From assembly GCA_009760855.2 (NCBI GenBank), contig WPIO01000008.1:11302501-11366500 (forward strand): a stretch of DNA of 64,000 bases, in the 5' to 3' direction. The notes beneath the pieces are model-generated. The model searched no databases. It was not told where the DNA came from and worked only from the letters and a program-made list of their open reading frames with translations. How positions within the stretch are numbered: the first letter of the stretch is position 1; every line of letters starts with the position of its first letter. This document shows, one piece after another, positions 22,229 to 64,000 of this stretch. A program made the position numbers and the translations under genes. This stretch comes from Cristatella mucedo. Lineage: Eukaryota > Bryozoa > Phylactolaemata > Cristatellidae.

Positions 22229-23411
22229 TGCAGCATCTGCAAGAATAATAATCGAGACTAGCTCATTGCATTGTGTGTTGAATTGCATTCCGTTGATAGT
22301 TTTTGTCTTCTATTGCAGTCCACCTCCGATTGCATTGGAAAATACATTATAAATTAGTTGCTGAAAGAGAGGGAGTCTTTGATAAAATATGAATGAGACT
22401 TTAAAGCTGCTACTTAACTTTTAAGGTTCGCTTAAAATGTTGAACTATAACTATAGCTGCTGAAAGGTCCACTATCATTATGGGCTGGCTGCTTCTTGCT
22501 TAATCGGTCAAAGTGTGGGCTTTAATCGTATTTTCTAAATTACACTAGGTGAAAGATTCAAATTTGTTTTTCTTGCGTGCAAATTGTGATATCTTAATTC
22601 ATTACAAAAAGAATAAATATAAATTACTAGTTCGTTCAAACTTTGTACCTGCGGTCAGGAAAATGCTATTTTAAAATTTTTAGTATTTCGATGTTATGCA
22701 TCGTGTAAAAATTCAGGTCCGCAGACACGGCCACCGGTACCGTGCTGCCCAAACTATTCAGAATTAGGTGTAAATAACACTTTAGACTAGTGTACATTGA
22801 AGTTTAACAGTACATGTGCCTTAAACGAATACTTTAGCTTATGTTGTGCTGAGTGAGAGAATAATTAATACCTATTCTCGATTGACTTGGTATTAACAGG
22901 CGGTTCACACACAGCAAATGTGTTCTGCCATGTGAAATGACAATTCATCAAAAGTACTCGGTTAAAGTGCCTTAAGATTATTAAGCACACTTCAGAATGT
23001 TAGGTGCAAAGACAAGCACTTGGCAGCTCATTTAGCAAGCCACAGCTGAAAGAGAACTCTTGAAGGTGAAGGTGGACAATCGCTGCTCGCCAGATGGAAT
23101 TTTCGGCCCAATATCACTTAATGTGAGCAGTATTGTTTTTTGACTTACATAAATTTGTTATGTTTACTGGCTGGTGTAGCAGATTATAGAGAGCCACGAA
23201 GTTTGCTATCCGGTGAATTATGCTGGAACCGACTGACTACTCAAGCTACTGCTGCTTCTGCATGGCAGACCGTTACAAACGTCTAACTGGCAAGAGCGCG
23301 CCTCCCATCTAATATCCACTCTTTCCTACATCTTCATCGCTTCTGCACCACGCGGCTTTTAACTTTCATGTACCAAACCCTCGGATGATGCACCGGCTGT
23401 CTTCAGGATAA
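22229..23411. other. Intergenic, nothing recognised
   Basis: AT-rich. No repeat shared with other parts of the window was seen. Confidence 0.5.
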
Positions 23412-23672
23412 ATCAGAAAGTCAGACGGCGAGGAAGATCAGATTGCAGATCCAGATTCCAATGCCCTAGACACGGCTGAAGCAAGAAAACCACAATTCTC
23501 CAATCAGGAATACCTCGACGATTCGATCAGGCAACTTTTTCTTACCAATTCCAATGCTGAGCTCGTGACATCTAGCCACAAGAAGTGGAATACTTTTGTA
23601 GAAACGTGTGAAAGAAACCAATCAGAGAAAGTGTCACTAACCGCTTTCCCTCTTCTTCAGACGGCAAAATGA
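23412..23672 (+). other. Unrecognised open frame, 86 codons without ATG start
   Basis: Reads an acidic start (KSDGEEDQIADPDSN), then LDDSIRQLFLTNSNAELVTS, SHKKWNTFVETCERN and a stop. Composition and the S..KKW..F...C pattern loosely recall the N-terminal domain of tyrosine recombinases (Crypton/DIRS type). This is weak; chance cannot be excluded. Confidence 0.2.
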
Positions 23673-23959
23673 ACTGCAAGATGTGACTGGTCTATTCAGA
23701 GCTTTAATAATCACATTCAACCCTAGTTAACGTTGCCTATTCATATGCAGTTCATCCATGAACCTCAAAGCTGTGCTGCTTCATAACTCGAACAAGTGCT
23801 CGTCTCTCCCTGTACCATCTGTGTCGAGATTTGATTTTTCAGTGTACCTTGAAGTATGGCAGCTACGGCTGAGAGTTCATTTGAGCCGTCGCAGTGGTGC
23901 CATTCCTGTCTTCTCCCCAGGGTGGTTTCACGAAGTATCATTGTTTCCTTATCTATCGC

Positions 23960-24485
23960 ACAACTCCAGCGCTAGTGTGCATTACCGCAAAAGGAAATAG
24001 CTACAGCGGACTAAGCTCTCTGTAGGGATGAACAACATAAGTGGTAGCCGCTCTGGCAGACATTCAGGAGGTTCTGTAAGCTCGTCTGCATCCAAATTCT
24101 GGCACTCGCATCTATCTTCTGTCATTCCCTGCAGTAACCTTGCATTAGTCTGGTCTTATCTGGACATCTGTCTCAGGCAGTTTCCATTCGCCACGGGAAA
24201 TTTTCAGCTTTGTTCCTATGTGATTTGCGTGCTTACCTTTGCATGACTCAGTGCATTAATTTTGTCAAGGATCCGACTAAACGGTAGCCCTGAGTGTCTT
24301 CTTTTGTGCTTTAGCATGCTGGCCTAAGTATGTTACTCGCTTGCTTTTTCAGCCTTTTGCATGTTTTTTGATACTGAATACAGTGAACTTCTTTAATTAA
24401 ACCTTGGTTATTGTTTCCCTTGCAGTAAGTTGCAAGGTGCCTGGATTGAGATTTAGTTCTCTTGGGAAGTTTTATAAACGATCTA
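23960..24485 (+). mobile_element. Candidate third LINE (LINE-C), 3' end
   Basis: A frame reads KFWHSHLSSVIPCSNLALV, like the 'LWNSLP' C-terminus of CR1/L2-type elements. It is followed by 'GTTGCAAGGTGCCTGGATTG' and 'AGATTTAGTTCTCTTGGGAA', a hairpin related to LINE-A. About 80 bp at 24090-24175 match 9470-9555. Confidence 0.45.
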
Positions 24486-24671
24486 TCAGCCTTAGTCTTA
24501 TAACAGCCCCAGGCCTATAACATTCGGGTAATCGCGCCCGAGGTTTTGATACAGGGATTTTATAGGTGTGGCGGCGTTGCACGAGTGCTGCTTCATACTG
24601 TAGCTGTAGCTGGACGCGCAGTTGCCCAGTGGTGGCAGCAGAATGGACCGCTCAATGCTACGGATGTAGAA

Positions 24672-24829
24672 TTTTTATTAAGACATTGGTACTCTTCATT
24701 GCTGTTTTCTCGGCTACCATCGAAATAATTGAGTGCGTTGTCGCTGCGCCTAAAGCCGCTGGCCAAGGCTCCGAGGCTCAGGATGTCGACGGTATTTCTG
24801 GCTTCTGCACCGATTTAAACCGTTGCTAG
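24672..24829 (+). other. Short ORF segment with a hydrophobic stretch
   Basis: The frame reads IFIKTLVLFIAVFSATIEII, then CVVAAPKAAGQGSEAQDVDG and ends CTDLNRC, resembling a secreted peptide after a signal sequence, but there is no in-frame ATG before it. About 300 bp upstream of duplication copy 2. Speculative. Confidence 0.15.
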
Positions 24830-25029
24830 GGCTGTTTTTTGGTCTAGGAAAATTATTTCAGACGCCAATACAGCGCGTTTGCAACATCTTGTGTGACTAG
24901 ACACTATCTAGACACACAAAACGAAAGACAGTTCAATTGGACGGAGCGAAGGCTGTGAGGAATAGGTGCTGGATAGTGCGAAATTGCTAAGCTAAAGCTA
25001 ATGCTAAAAAGATAAACAGAGGTCTATAT

Positions 25030-25112
25030 ACTACATATCATTATAATATATTATATATTGTATTATAGCTATATATACATATATATATATATTCATATAT
25101 ATATATATTCGA
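25030..25112. repeat. AT-rich tract before duplication copy 2
   Basis: Repeated ATATAT with ATTATAATATATTATATATT-like palindromes. Confidence 0.85.
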
Positions 25113-25141
25113 TGTTATAGAGTTTGTTCAGCTTCTAAAAA

Positions 25142-25660
25142 ATGACTGGATATTACGAGGAGAGATTTCTGGCTTCCTTATTGCTATTCGTTTTCTTGCT
25201 TATCAAAACGTACCAACTGCTTATTGTCTACCTCAGTCATATTACTGAGATGATAACTCTGATATGCGAGTAGTATTTGAAATAAAAGTCTGATTGTTGA
25301 TGTAAAGCACTGATTATTTTCTGATTGTCAAAAATCTTTTTTTAAGCTATCGGATAGTCAGAGAGGACTCAAGCTCGATCCTGGTGGCCATCTTACTTTG
25401 CAGTTGGTCCTACATGAAATTTGAAAGTTCAAGTTGAAAAAGCCATCAATACGGACACATCAGGACGCTTTATTAATCCGTTGCGTTTCATATGGTCACA
25501 AGCACTGGCAATGGTAGCGCTTGAGGCGTATACGTATCAGTATGTAATGCGTGGTCGCTTTGTTTCTCTTCAAGTGATCCGAACTACAGAAACGAAAATT
25601 TTAATCTTGCTGAGGTGTACGTTTACGCTTATCCTATTTCCAACTCATCCAATCCCTAAC
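25142..25660 (+). pseudogene. F-type lectin-like gene fragment, copy 2
   Basis: Duplicate of the 11.9-12.4 kb fragment. MTGYYEERFLASLLLFVFLL keeps the signal-peptide character. The lectin segment reads WWPSYFAVGPT, a TGA at 25415 where copy 1 has CGA, then NLKVQVE, NPLRF (Cys lost), MRGRFVSLQVI and a one-base shift before NFNLAEVYVYAYPISNSSNP. The stop and frameshift mark it as a pseudogene. The tandem Trp pair (25382-25387) recalls the PWW of F-type lectins. Confidence 0.55.
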
Positions 25661-25794
25661 AGGCGCATGCATACACGGCCTACGATGTGACTTGCTGCTT
25701 GCTTCCTTAACCAATGCGATTTCACAAGCATATTGCTTGATGCCACACTGAACCTACGCTAAAATGGCATTGCTGTAAATGGCAAAAGACAATC

Positions 25795-25882
25795 GTTCAT
25801 GCTTCCTTTGCAGCATATGTAAAGTGCCTATAAAGAGATTCAATTCTCCAAGGGAGATATACAAATGTATTATTACTATTAT
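25795..25882 (+). mobile_element. LINE-A tail inserted in duplication copy 2
   Basis: CTTCCTTTGCAGCATATGTA, hairpin and TATTATTACTATTAT. The corresponding place in duplication copy 1 (near 12535) lacks it, so it arrived after the duplication. Confidence 0.8.
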
Positions 25883-27036
25883 CCAGAGAATGAGTGCCTC
25901 GATATTGAGGTTTAATTGAGCCATATGAAGACGAGATATAGAACTAATGAAACAAGTAAAAAAGAAGCCAAAATTTCTCTCTCAATTTAAGACGATTGAA
26001 ATGTGAGAAGTGCAAATGCAGGCAAGTGTTTGCTAAGAAGGCTACTTCTAATAAAATGCATTTTAATTTAAACTTCTCGATTTTGAATTGACTCGTTTCA
26101 TCATAACATTGCTGCAAAAGAAATAGATCAACACCACTAAATTTGTTTTCCGAAATAATTATAATAAATGCTTAAGAATAAAATAGTTCTGTTTTTAGTT
26201 TATTTAGCCTGAAAAGACATGTCGCATTTAAAATGGAATGGTGTATATCCGAAACGCCTTTCCATATTAACTAGCGTGTAACTTTTTTTGCCCGACCCGA
26301 TTCCTACTTCCCTAGTATTTTTTCATAAAGAGCTCCTTTGTGACTTGATACTAGTTTATTTACTTGGGCACAAGTGGACCTTGGCATTCGACGTGCGACG
26401 GCGAGCGTTTAGCATCTGACCCGTTCCTAGGGAAGCCATCTTGCTTGCTAATCAGTACGTGCGAGACTTCTAACGCAGTGGTAAAACGGCCGGCAAAAGG
26501 ATCCTAAAAATTAGCGGCCATCAAAAAAAGGAGATTCCTTGCAGCCTTCATGTCGCGCTTGAGGCGCTCTCCAGCGTGGGAAGGAATGACTGCGAGATGC
26601 ACGGCTACGGTTAGCGAGTGCGCGATGCAGCAGGCTCGAAAGGAACTGATCGGCGCTCGCAGATTGCTTTGAAGACAGCTGCGCATGCTGCTTTTCCCAA
26701 ACGACGATGACTCAAGTTTGCTTCGTACGTAGCCACATGGCTTTTCAGGGGCGATCGGATGAATATGCTCTTAATTTGTCTGAACGTGAACGTTCTAAAT
26801 ATTAGTTTTAAATGTAGCTGAATCATGAAATAGTCGTCGATTTTTGTAGATGATGGCTTTGTACTTGGTGCACCCTAGGCGATGTTCCCGACGCACTTTT
26901 CGCAAAGCTGGCCTACCGGAAGCGGTTCCGGAAACTGCTTGAGCGACGCAATGTACGGGAGCATCGCGGTATGGGCCAAGTTCTCCGCAGAGGGAAGCGA
27001 ACGCGTCATCGATCGAAGAGGAAACACTAAAGCCTG

Positions 27037-27572
27037 GTTTAGACGGCGATTCTCGCTTCCTGCCTGGTTCCTACCTACTCGATTCTTCGGTGTGTACGTC
27101 ACCAATACCGTGGGGGTGATCCAGACTTACGGGAGACTCGGCGAAGACTCTACGGCCAAACCCGGTTCTACTTTATCGCCTATGGCTTCGCAAGTGACCA
27201 ATCATAGTTCAGGCCACGCCTACTGCGTTGCTTAGCCAGAAATGGCTGACGACTTGACCAGCGAAATCCTCGATGCGTTCCTGGCGAGTCCCTGTTTGTG
27301 GGAAACACTGAGTTAAGAGTTTAGGAATCAGGTTCTAGGTCGGTGAGCGATAAAGGCAATAGCTGACAGGTTTCATTCTACCGGTAATTGCGTTAGCAAA
27401 GTCTGGCCGTAGAGAAATACGCTTTGCTATCCGGTGAACCCTCAGTGGGCGGCGGGCGTAAGAAGCCAGTTTGAAGCAAAACTGCTATCTAAACGTCCTA
27501 CAAAATGGAAGACCCAATTAGTGCTCGAATTTGTAGGAAGCAGGTAGGAAGTAAGACTCTTCGTCTGAACAA
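27037..27572. mobile_element. MITE-like element with imperfect terminal inverted repeats
   Basis: The left end GTTTAGACGGCGATTCTCGC, then TTCCTGCCTGGTTCCTACCT, mirrors the right end read backwards, GTTCAGACGAAGAGTCTTAC and TTCCTACCTGCTTCCTACAA, over about 46 bp. The interior (about 450 bp) has no convincing ORF. The target-site duplication and superfamily are not clear. GC-richer than its surroundings. Confidence 0.6.
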
Positions 27573-28977
27573 GTCATCAGCCTGCGGAGAATGACGGCAC
27601 ACTATACATGGGTTTTTTAAATTTTAAATCTAACAAATTATAACGTGACGTCATTGAGAGACTTAATAACCAATCTAGCTTATTATAGGTGTTTATGAAC
27701 TCATAACAGACCATGACTCAATCATTAGCAGCTCTAGACAACTATAACAGGGTAGGGCACAATACAGGAAGCATCTACACAAACGCCTGCATCCGGAAGC
27801 TCAAAACAGAGGTATGGCATTCTGCTTACTGCTAGCTACTTGCAAAACAGTTAACTACACCGTTATATATCTCAATGTATAGTCAACTCTAAAGAAAAAT
27901 TAATAATTAACACTAACAAATATTATTCATCAACCTCTATCATGTTTACGGTAGGTTCTCTAAACGGAAGTCACATCAACGTAAGTCGCACTTTCAATCT
28001 TGCACGTCTCGATGACGGAAGTCGCTTTGGAGATCCCTGGACTCAAGGCGATAATTGCTCGGAGAGCTTTATATGGCTGGCAACTTTAATTTACCAAAGG
28101 ACTACTAATTTCCTTGTAAAGTTTGTGGATTCCACGCGCCACTGAAAGCGGGTGAGTCTTACACAGCATTTAATTCGGAAAAAAGAAAGTAAAGCAAGCA
28201 GTATTTTTTCGCAACAATTCCACAAGTATGAGAAGAAATTATGACTGATAAAGTCAAGCAGAGTTGCATTGCCGAAAGTCAGGGGAAACTGCCCTGGCTA
28301 CAAACTCTAGCGCAGTAAGAGACTGATGAAGAAGCCCAGGATCTCGGCAGAGCAAGCTCAGCGAATGTCTCACTCGTGAAAAAATCAACAATGTGAACTG
28401 ACTGAAAGGTATGGCGCGGGTACTTTATGACAAGGGTCCTGGATTTGATTCCTTGCGCAGCATCAGGCCGGGCCCGCCAGCTAGGCCGGGCTCACCGCAA
28501 GGTCAGCGGACGCTTTGTATTGCAAAATTATAATAGATAATCTTGTTATTTCTCATGGGCATAAGATAGTGTGGAAATATTATCAGCGGTCAGAGAGCAA
28601 TTGCTGTCAGCCATAACCCATTTGGTTCCTGACTACAGGCATTCGGCACCAACACTACTATAGGGCATCAATAAAGCATATTACATTGAAAGTCGGAAAA
28701 AAGCGAAATTTTGGGCTCTGTACTACCCATTACTAAACCTTCAAGGCTGACACTTGATGACACATATTTAAGCCATTTGCAGCTGTTAACGTACCTCAAA
28801 GCTGAGAAATCCTATTCACACGCATTTTTATCATCGGGGAGAGTTGACAGTTGTCTGGGATTCCTAAAGGCGCAAAGCCTTAAATAATAGCATTGTGGGG
28901 TATGCCTAAAGAAGTCTACTCAGTTTAAATATTACCTTGTTGCGTACTTTACTAAAACGAAGGAAATAATGTTTTTC
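27573..28977. other. Intergenic, mostly unrecognised
   Basis: A 67-codon frame at 27942-28145 has no known motif. A B-box-like GGATTTGATTCC at about 28440-28455 followed by a GC-rich stretch may be a degraded tRNA-type SINE head. Confidence 0.4.
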
Positions 28978-29096
28978 TGGTGGGTTCAATTCCTGCGGTG
29001 GGCGATCCTTTATCGCCACTGCAAGCGGTGGTGATAGCCGTAAAGGCTCTTCTGTCGCTATACAAAAAGAGGCTGTTAAGTAGCTAGGATTTTTTT
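28978..29096 (+). mobile_element. SINE-B copy, 5'-truncated
   Basis: Starts at the B box (GGTTCAATTCC) and has the full body and a GCTAGGATTTTTTTT end. The body is nearly identical to the 21.8-kb copy. Confidence 0.85.
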
Positions 29097-29280
29097 TCTA
29101 TGCCACGGAAATACGTGCAAGATCCAGTTCTTTTCATTATTTGTGCACTCACTCTAGTCAACGTACGCCGAGCTCGATCTAGGCTTTCATTTGTGTGCGG
29201 ACGAGATGAAGCGGTACTTTTGCTTTCATCCTTCCCTGCCTGCCAGCGTCTCAAACCATCTCAGCTCCGTAACAGCATAT

Positions 29281-29362
29281 ATAATAATAATAATAATAAT
29301 AATTCACTTGATAAAGCGCCCTCAGAGAACTTAATCTCTCTCTCTAGGCGTTTTACATTTGC
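29281..29362 (-). mobile_element. LINE-A tail fragment
   Basis: (ATA)n tail, hairpin with CTCTCTCT expansion, and TTTACATTTGCTG. About 80 bp. Confidence 0.75.
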
Positions 29363-29632
29363 TGTAAATATTGCTAACATTCTATATTGAATGGCAATGC
29401 AACTGACAGATTAGTTGTGGACGAATCTAGTATTACTCAGAAATTGAAAAGCCTCAACCTCAAAATTGGATAAGCCCGCGTATCTCATGGATAATCTCAC
29501 GCAATTTGCGTATTTCTTCCTAAGGCATATAAAAAATGCCGTAGGAATTATTAAATTAAATGAGCTTCACTTGTTAGTTTCAATTCCACACCTTAGCTAA
29601 CTGTCGTGAAGATCACAGCTGCAACATATACT

Positions 29633-30265
29633 AACAATAATAATAATAATACATTTGATATAACGCCCTCAGATAACTCAATCTGTTTCTAGGCACTATG
29701 CATTTGCTGCAAAGGAAGCACGATCGAATGATAGTGGTAGAATTCTCAATGACAACAAGCATAACATGGTTAGGAGTGACATGCACAGGGTCAGCATGCA
29801 AATATCGTTAGTTGTCGCATGCACAGTGTCAGCATGCATAAGGACGAATCACATGGAAGCAGCAAATGCTGTGACCAATTAATGCGTTTTTAGTTTCTTT
29901 TTAAATGTGGTAAAGTCAGGGAATGTCGTGATGCCAATCGAAGTGAGTTCCAGGTTTTGGGAGCACACGAATTAACGGTACGGTCTCCAAAGAATTTGAG
30001 GTTCGTACAAGGTATGGGTCACCGATTTAATTCCGAAAAGCGAGTGGTGCGATGCTTCTCTGGTGGGGGAGTAGAACGTATAGGTAGGCTTGAGCCAACG
30101 AATGAAGGGACCTTAAAGTGTGTGACAACACCTTGAAGTCGATGCGTTGCTAGACTGGGAGCCAGTGCAGGTCGGCAAGCAGGGGTGACACGTGGCTACT
30201 GCGATGCCCAGGGCACACAAGCCTAGCTGCAGATTTTTGCAACAACTGTGCACGTACTGCAATGG
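29633..30265 (-). mobile_element. LINE-A 3' fragment
   Basis: AAT-repeat tail, hairpin variant, 3' untranslated part (GACATGCACAGGGTCAGCAT) and C-terminal coding region with several frame breaks, ending near CTGCAATGGCATGC. Same order as the 35.3-kb copy. Confidence 0.8.
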
Positions 30266-30959
30266 CATGCTATGGTGAGTTTTATGTTAAAACATCACTG
30301 AATATAATTTACTAATCTTAATAGTGGCCAAAAAATACGTTTTCATTGTTTGAATTGAACATTGGAGTGTGTAATGAATTAAAAATAGCAACGAGAAAGT
30401 TGTTGGTGCACTATTTACGTATAGTGACACCTGAGGGGATTATCTCTCGGTGAATTGATAAAATGAAGAGCCTAACCAGGACAGCCAGTCTTACACAACG
30501 GTCGGCTGGTGGTCGGTGAGTCGATGCCACTGAGCCTTTCCCCATCTATACCCTTATACACACGGTCTTTAGTTTTCAAGTTGAATGTAGCTATCCACAA
30601 AATTTCGCAGGTACAAGCATATCAAATTCGAATAATTCAAGTGCTTTATGTAACGCCTGCTTGACTTTAAAAGTTTTATTCGTAAGACCGCTTCAATATC
30701 TAGTCATCACGTTCGATCCCTGTTCAGGAGTGAGGTCGTATTTCGGCGGCTAATTAAAGATATGAACGGTTCGCTGTTTCTATTTAGACTGAACTAACGT
30801 AATTTTTTCATTTAAAGCCAACCAAATAACTCCGTTAAGCGTCTATAGCTGGCGATGAAGATGGTCACATGGCTAGTTAAAATTAATCACAACAGTCTGC
30901 AAATTGGTTTCTGTGCACTAGGAGCCTTAGTGGCTCGCGGTTGATCAACGGAAACCGAT
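30266..30959. other. Intergenic, nothing recognised
   Basis: A lone B-box-like GTTCGATCC near 30712 has no matching A box. Confidence 0.45.
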
Positions 30960-31240
30960 CAAAATCCATACTATGTCCTATAAAGTACGGTATGGCTTGG
31001 CTCCTTCATATTTAAATGAATTTCTACACCCGTTTCTGCCTTCTCGAGCGCTTATGTTCCCCTGGACATCAAACAAGTTGTTAAATTCTTTCAATTAAAG
31101 ATCATTGGCGACGGAGGCTGTTGCTTTCTAGCTCATTGAATGTATACCACAATTCTAACGAAGCGACATCTTCCCTCCTGCTGCAAACTCTGAAAAATCG
31201 GGCACAGTTGTCCTGAGCTGCTACTTCCATGGTAGGCCCT
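30960..31240 (+). mobile_element. LINE-B C-terminal fragment
   Basis: A frame reads YGLAPSYLNEFLHPFLPSRA, then frame breaks, then 'TCCTGAGCTGCTACTTCCAT', the complement of the 13.4-kb copy. Confidence 0.65.
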
Positions 31241-31686
31241 TCTTATACTGCATTCCAGAATCAGCTATGCTTTTTACTTGCTCTATCCTGTCTGAGATGG
31301 AGTCGTTTGGCCACTATATACCCAGTGAAAAATACTTGGGATTTTTGTGTGCTATGTAAAACTCTCAAGTGTAACGATGTTCACGTAGTAGTCGTGGCTT
31401 TGTGGAGTTGCCGAGATATCGAATATACCGTATTTACTCACTGACAATACGTACGAATGCAATACTGACCGACATTGATTGGGCCCGACGCAAAATTCTC
31501 AGCACCATGCAAGGAAATTTATTACTTGTGCTTCTGTTCTGCGTCTAATCTATGCCTCTCGCGGCTAGGAACAGCTAGCTGAACTCTGCTCACGCCATGC
31601 TGAGCCTGAACGCCAACCACCAGGTGCCATGCTACCGGCAACCCCACGACCCCGTTAGTACTTCCGGCACCCTAGGCAGCCGGCGT

Positions 31687-31901
31687 GGTTACCAATCAGC
31701 CAAGGTAAAAATGAATGTACTGTTCTACTGGAGCTAGCATGTGATTTCTCCCGTCTTTCTGTAATGCTTTTGGCTTAAGAAACTACAGGTACATCTCTTT
31801 GTTAGCCGCGGTAATGTTTGTTACTCCGAATTCCTGCTCCTGTAGATTGAGTGCCATGCCATCGCTATTCAGCCAGCTCGGCTATAGCTCAGAGCATCTC
31901 G

Positions 31902-31942
<41 letters not shown>

Positions 31943-32462
31943 TTATTCTACATGAAAGATGCATAAATGCGACTACTTTTGTCAACCAGGCACCACAAGC
32001 CGCTAGGGGCTAGCTTTGGGGTAGATAACTCCGCACTAACTAGGTCTGTGGTTTGTCAAAGAGTCTAGTTAGCCTATCCTCTGCTCTTTACTATCTTAAT
32101 GTCTAAGTCATTCTAGAGTAATATAAATTTAAATATTTACTTTTTATTTTACTCGATGTTTGAATTTAGTTAATGAAGCGATCGTGCTCTCGCTGACGCT
32201 TGCCCTCTCCAACGGCAACGGCCGAAACAATATGGCGCTACCCAGGCGTTTGAAGCTCGATCTGAGATAGAAAGAAGCTCGACCTGAGTTAATGCCAACG
32301 TTTCGACAAATACCAGTGATAGTTATAAATACTCTGGATTGGAATCAATTTATGACATAAAATATTAGCAGGTATAGGTAAGCAACCGGTAGGCATAGGC
32401 ACAAGCGCAAGCAGGTGCTTGTGACTTGGTCACCAAAGACCCGGACTGCCACTTATCGTGCC
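31687..32462 (+). promoter_or_regulatory. Putative upstream region of the dynein gene
   Basis: A CCAAT-type box with a GTTACC half-site lies at 31687-31700. A GC-richer patch with GGCAAC lies at about 32210-32240. GTTACC and GGCAAC each resemble one half of an RFX X-box, the usual control element of ciliary genes, but no complete X-box is visible. No TATA box is evident. A (TA)n tract occupies 31905-31936. Start site unknown. Confidence 0.2.
31905..31936. repeat. (TA)n microsatellite
   Basis: About 32 bp of TA, roughly 530 bp upstream of the dynein ATG. Confidence 0.95.

Positions 32463-64000
<31,538 letters not shown>

Larger units (their letters stand above)
25142..26880 (+). repeat. Segmental duplication, copy 2
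   Basis: Same order as copy 1 without the LINE-B interruption, and with a LINE-A tail at 25795-25882 that copy 1 lacks. The copies are clearly diverged (many substitutions and small indels), so the event is old. Confidence 0.85.

Noticed and set aside
26882-27235. 117-codon plus-strand frame as a possible gene
   Set aside because: It runs across the left end of the MITE-like element, overlaps an open frame on the other strand, and has no recognisable motif; the GC-rich sequence keeps several frames open.
30700-30740. tRNA gene suggested by GTTCGATCC
   Set aside because: No A box or cloverleaf could be drawn around it.

Overview
The window reads as nuclear DNA from a multicellular animal (most likely an invertebrate). 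Protein-coding sequence is broken into short exons with GT-AG introns, the gene content includes an axonemal dynein, and intergenic and intronic DNA is packed with non-LTR retrotransposons, tRNA-derived SINEs, MITE-like elements and long GA/CT, GT and TA microsatellites. I cannot name the species. There is no operon structure, no CRISPR array, and no rRNA or intact tRNA gene.

Right half (32.46-64 kb, + strand): the 5' third of one large gene, an axonemal dynein heavy chain. It resembles the outer-arm beta type (vertebrate DNAH9/11/17 class). I placed 26 exons by splice sites and phase. They give about 1,450 residues, from a Kozak-like ATG at 32463 to the start of the linker, where the window cuts the gene. 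Every junction is phase-consistent except one: a short exon of length 3n+1 must be missing between 50028 and 54137. Intron 2 appears to use a GC-AG pair. A 9-nt frame-neutral microexon lies inside a Ser/Arg-rich tail insertion. Most retrotransposon fragments in the introns are antisense to the gene.

Left half (1-32.4 kb): no intact gene is evident. It holds: (i) many decayed copies of a CR1/L2-like LINE, called LINE-A here, which ends in a hairpin plus (TTA)n tail; (ii) copies of a second LINE, LINE-B, and one probable third, LINE-C; (iii) a decayed Ty3/gypsy pol at 15.6-16.9 kb; (iv) two tRNA-derived SINE families, of which SINE-A carries the LINE-A tail and SINE-B has a different body; (v) a diverged segmental duplication (about 11.88-14.95 kb versus 25.14-26.88 kb), each copy holding a fragment of an F-type lectin-like (fucolectin) gene and each later hit by a different retrotransposon; (vi) a broken open region at 7.4-8.1 kb ending in a PCNA-binding (PIP-box-like) motif and a polyadenylation signal; (vii) a MITE-like element at 27.04-27.57 kb.

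The parts fit together as a ciliary motor gene beside a gene-poor, retrotransposon-dominated tract. LINE-A probably supplied the machinery for SINE-A, because the two share the 3' hairpin. LINE-A, LINE-B and SINE-B names are local labels. No identity values or database matches were computed.
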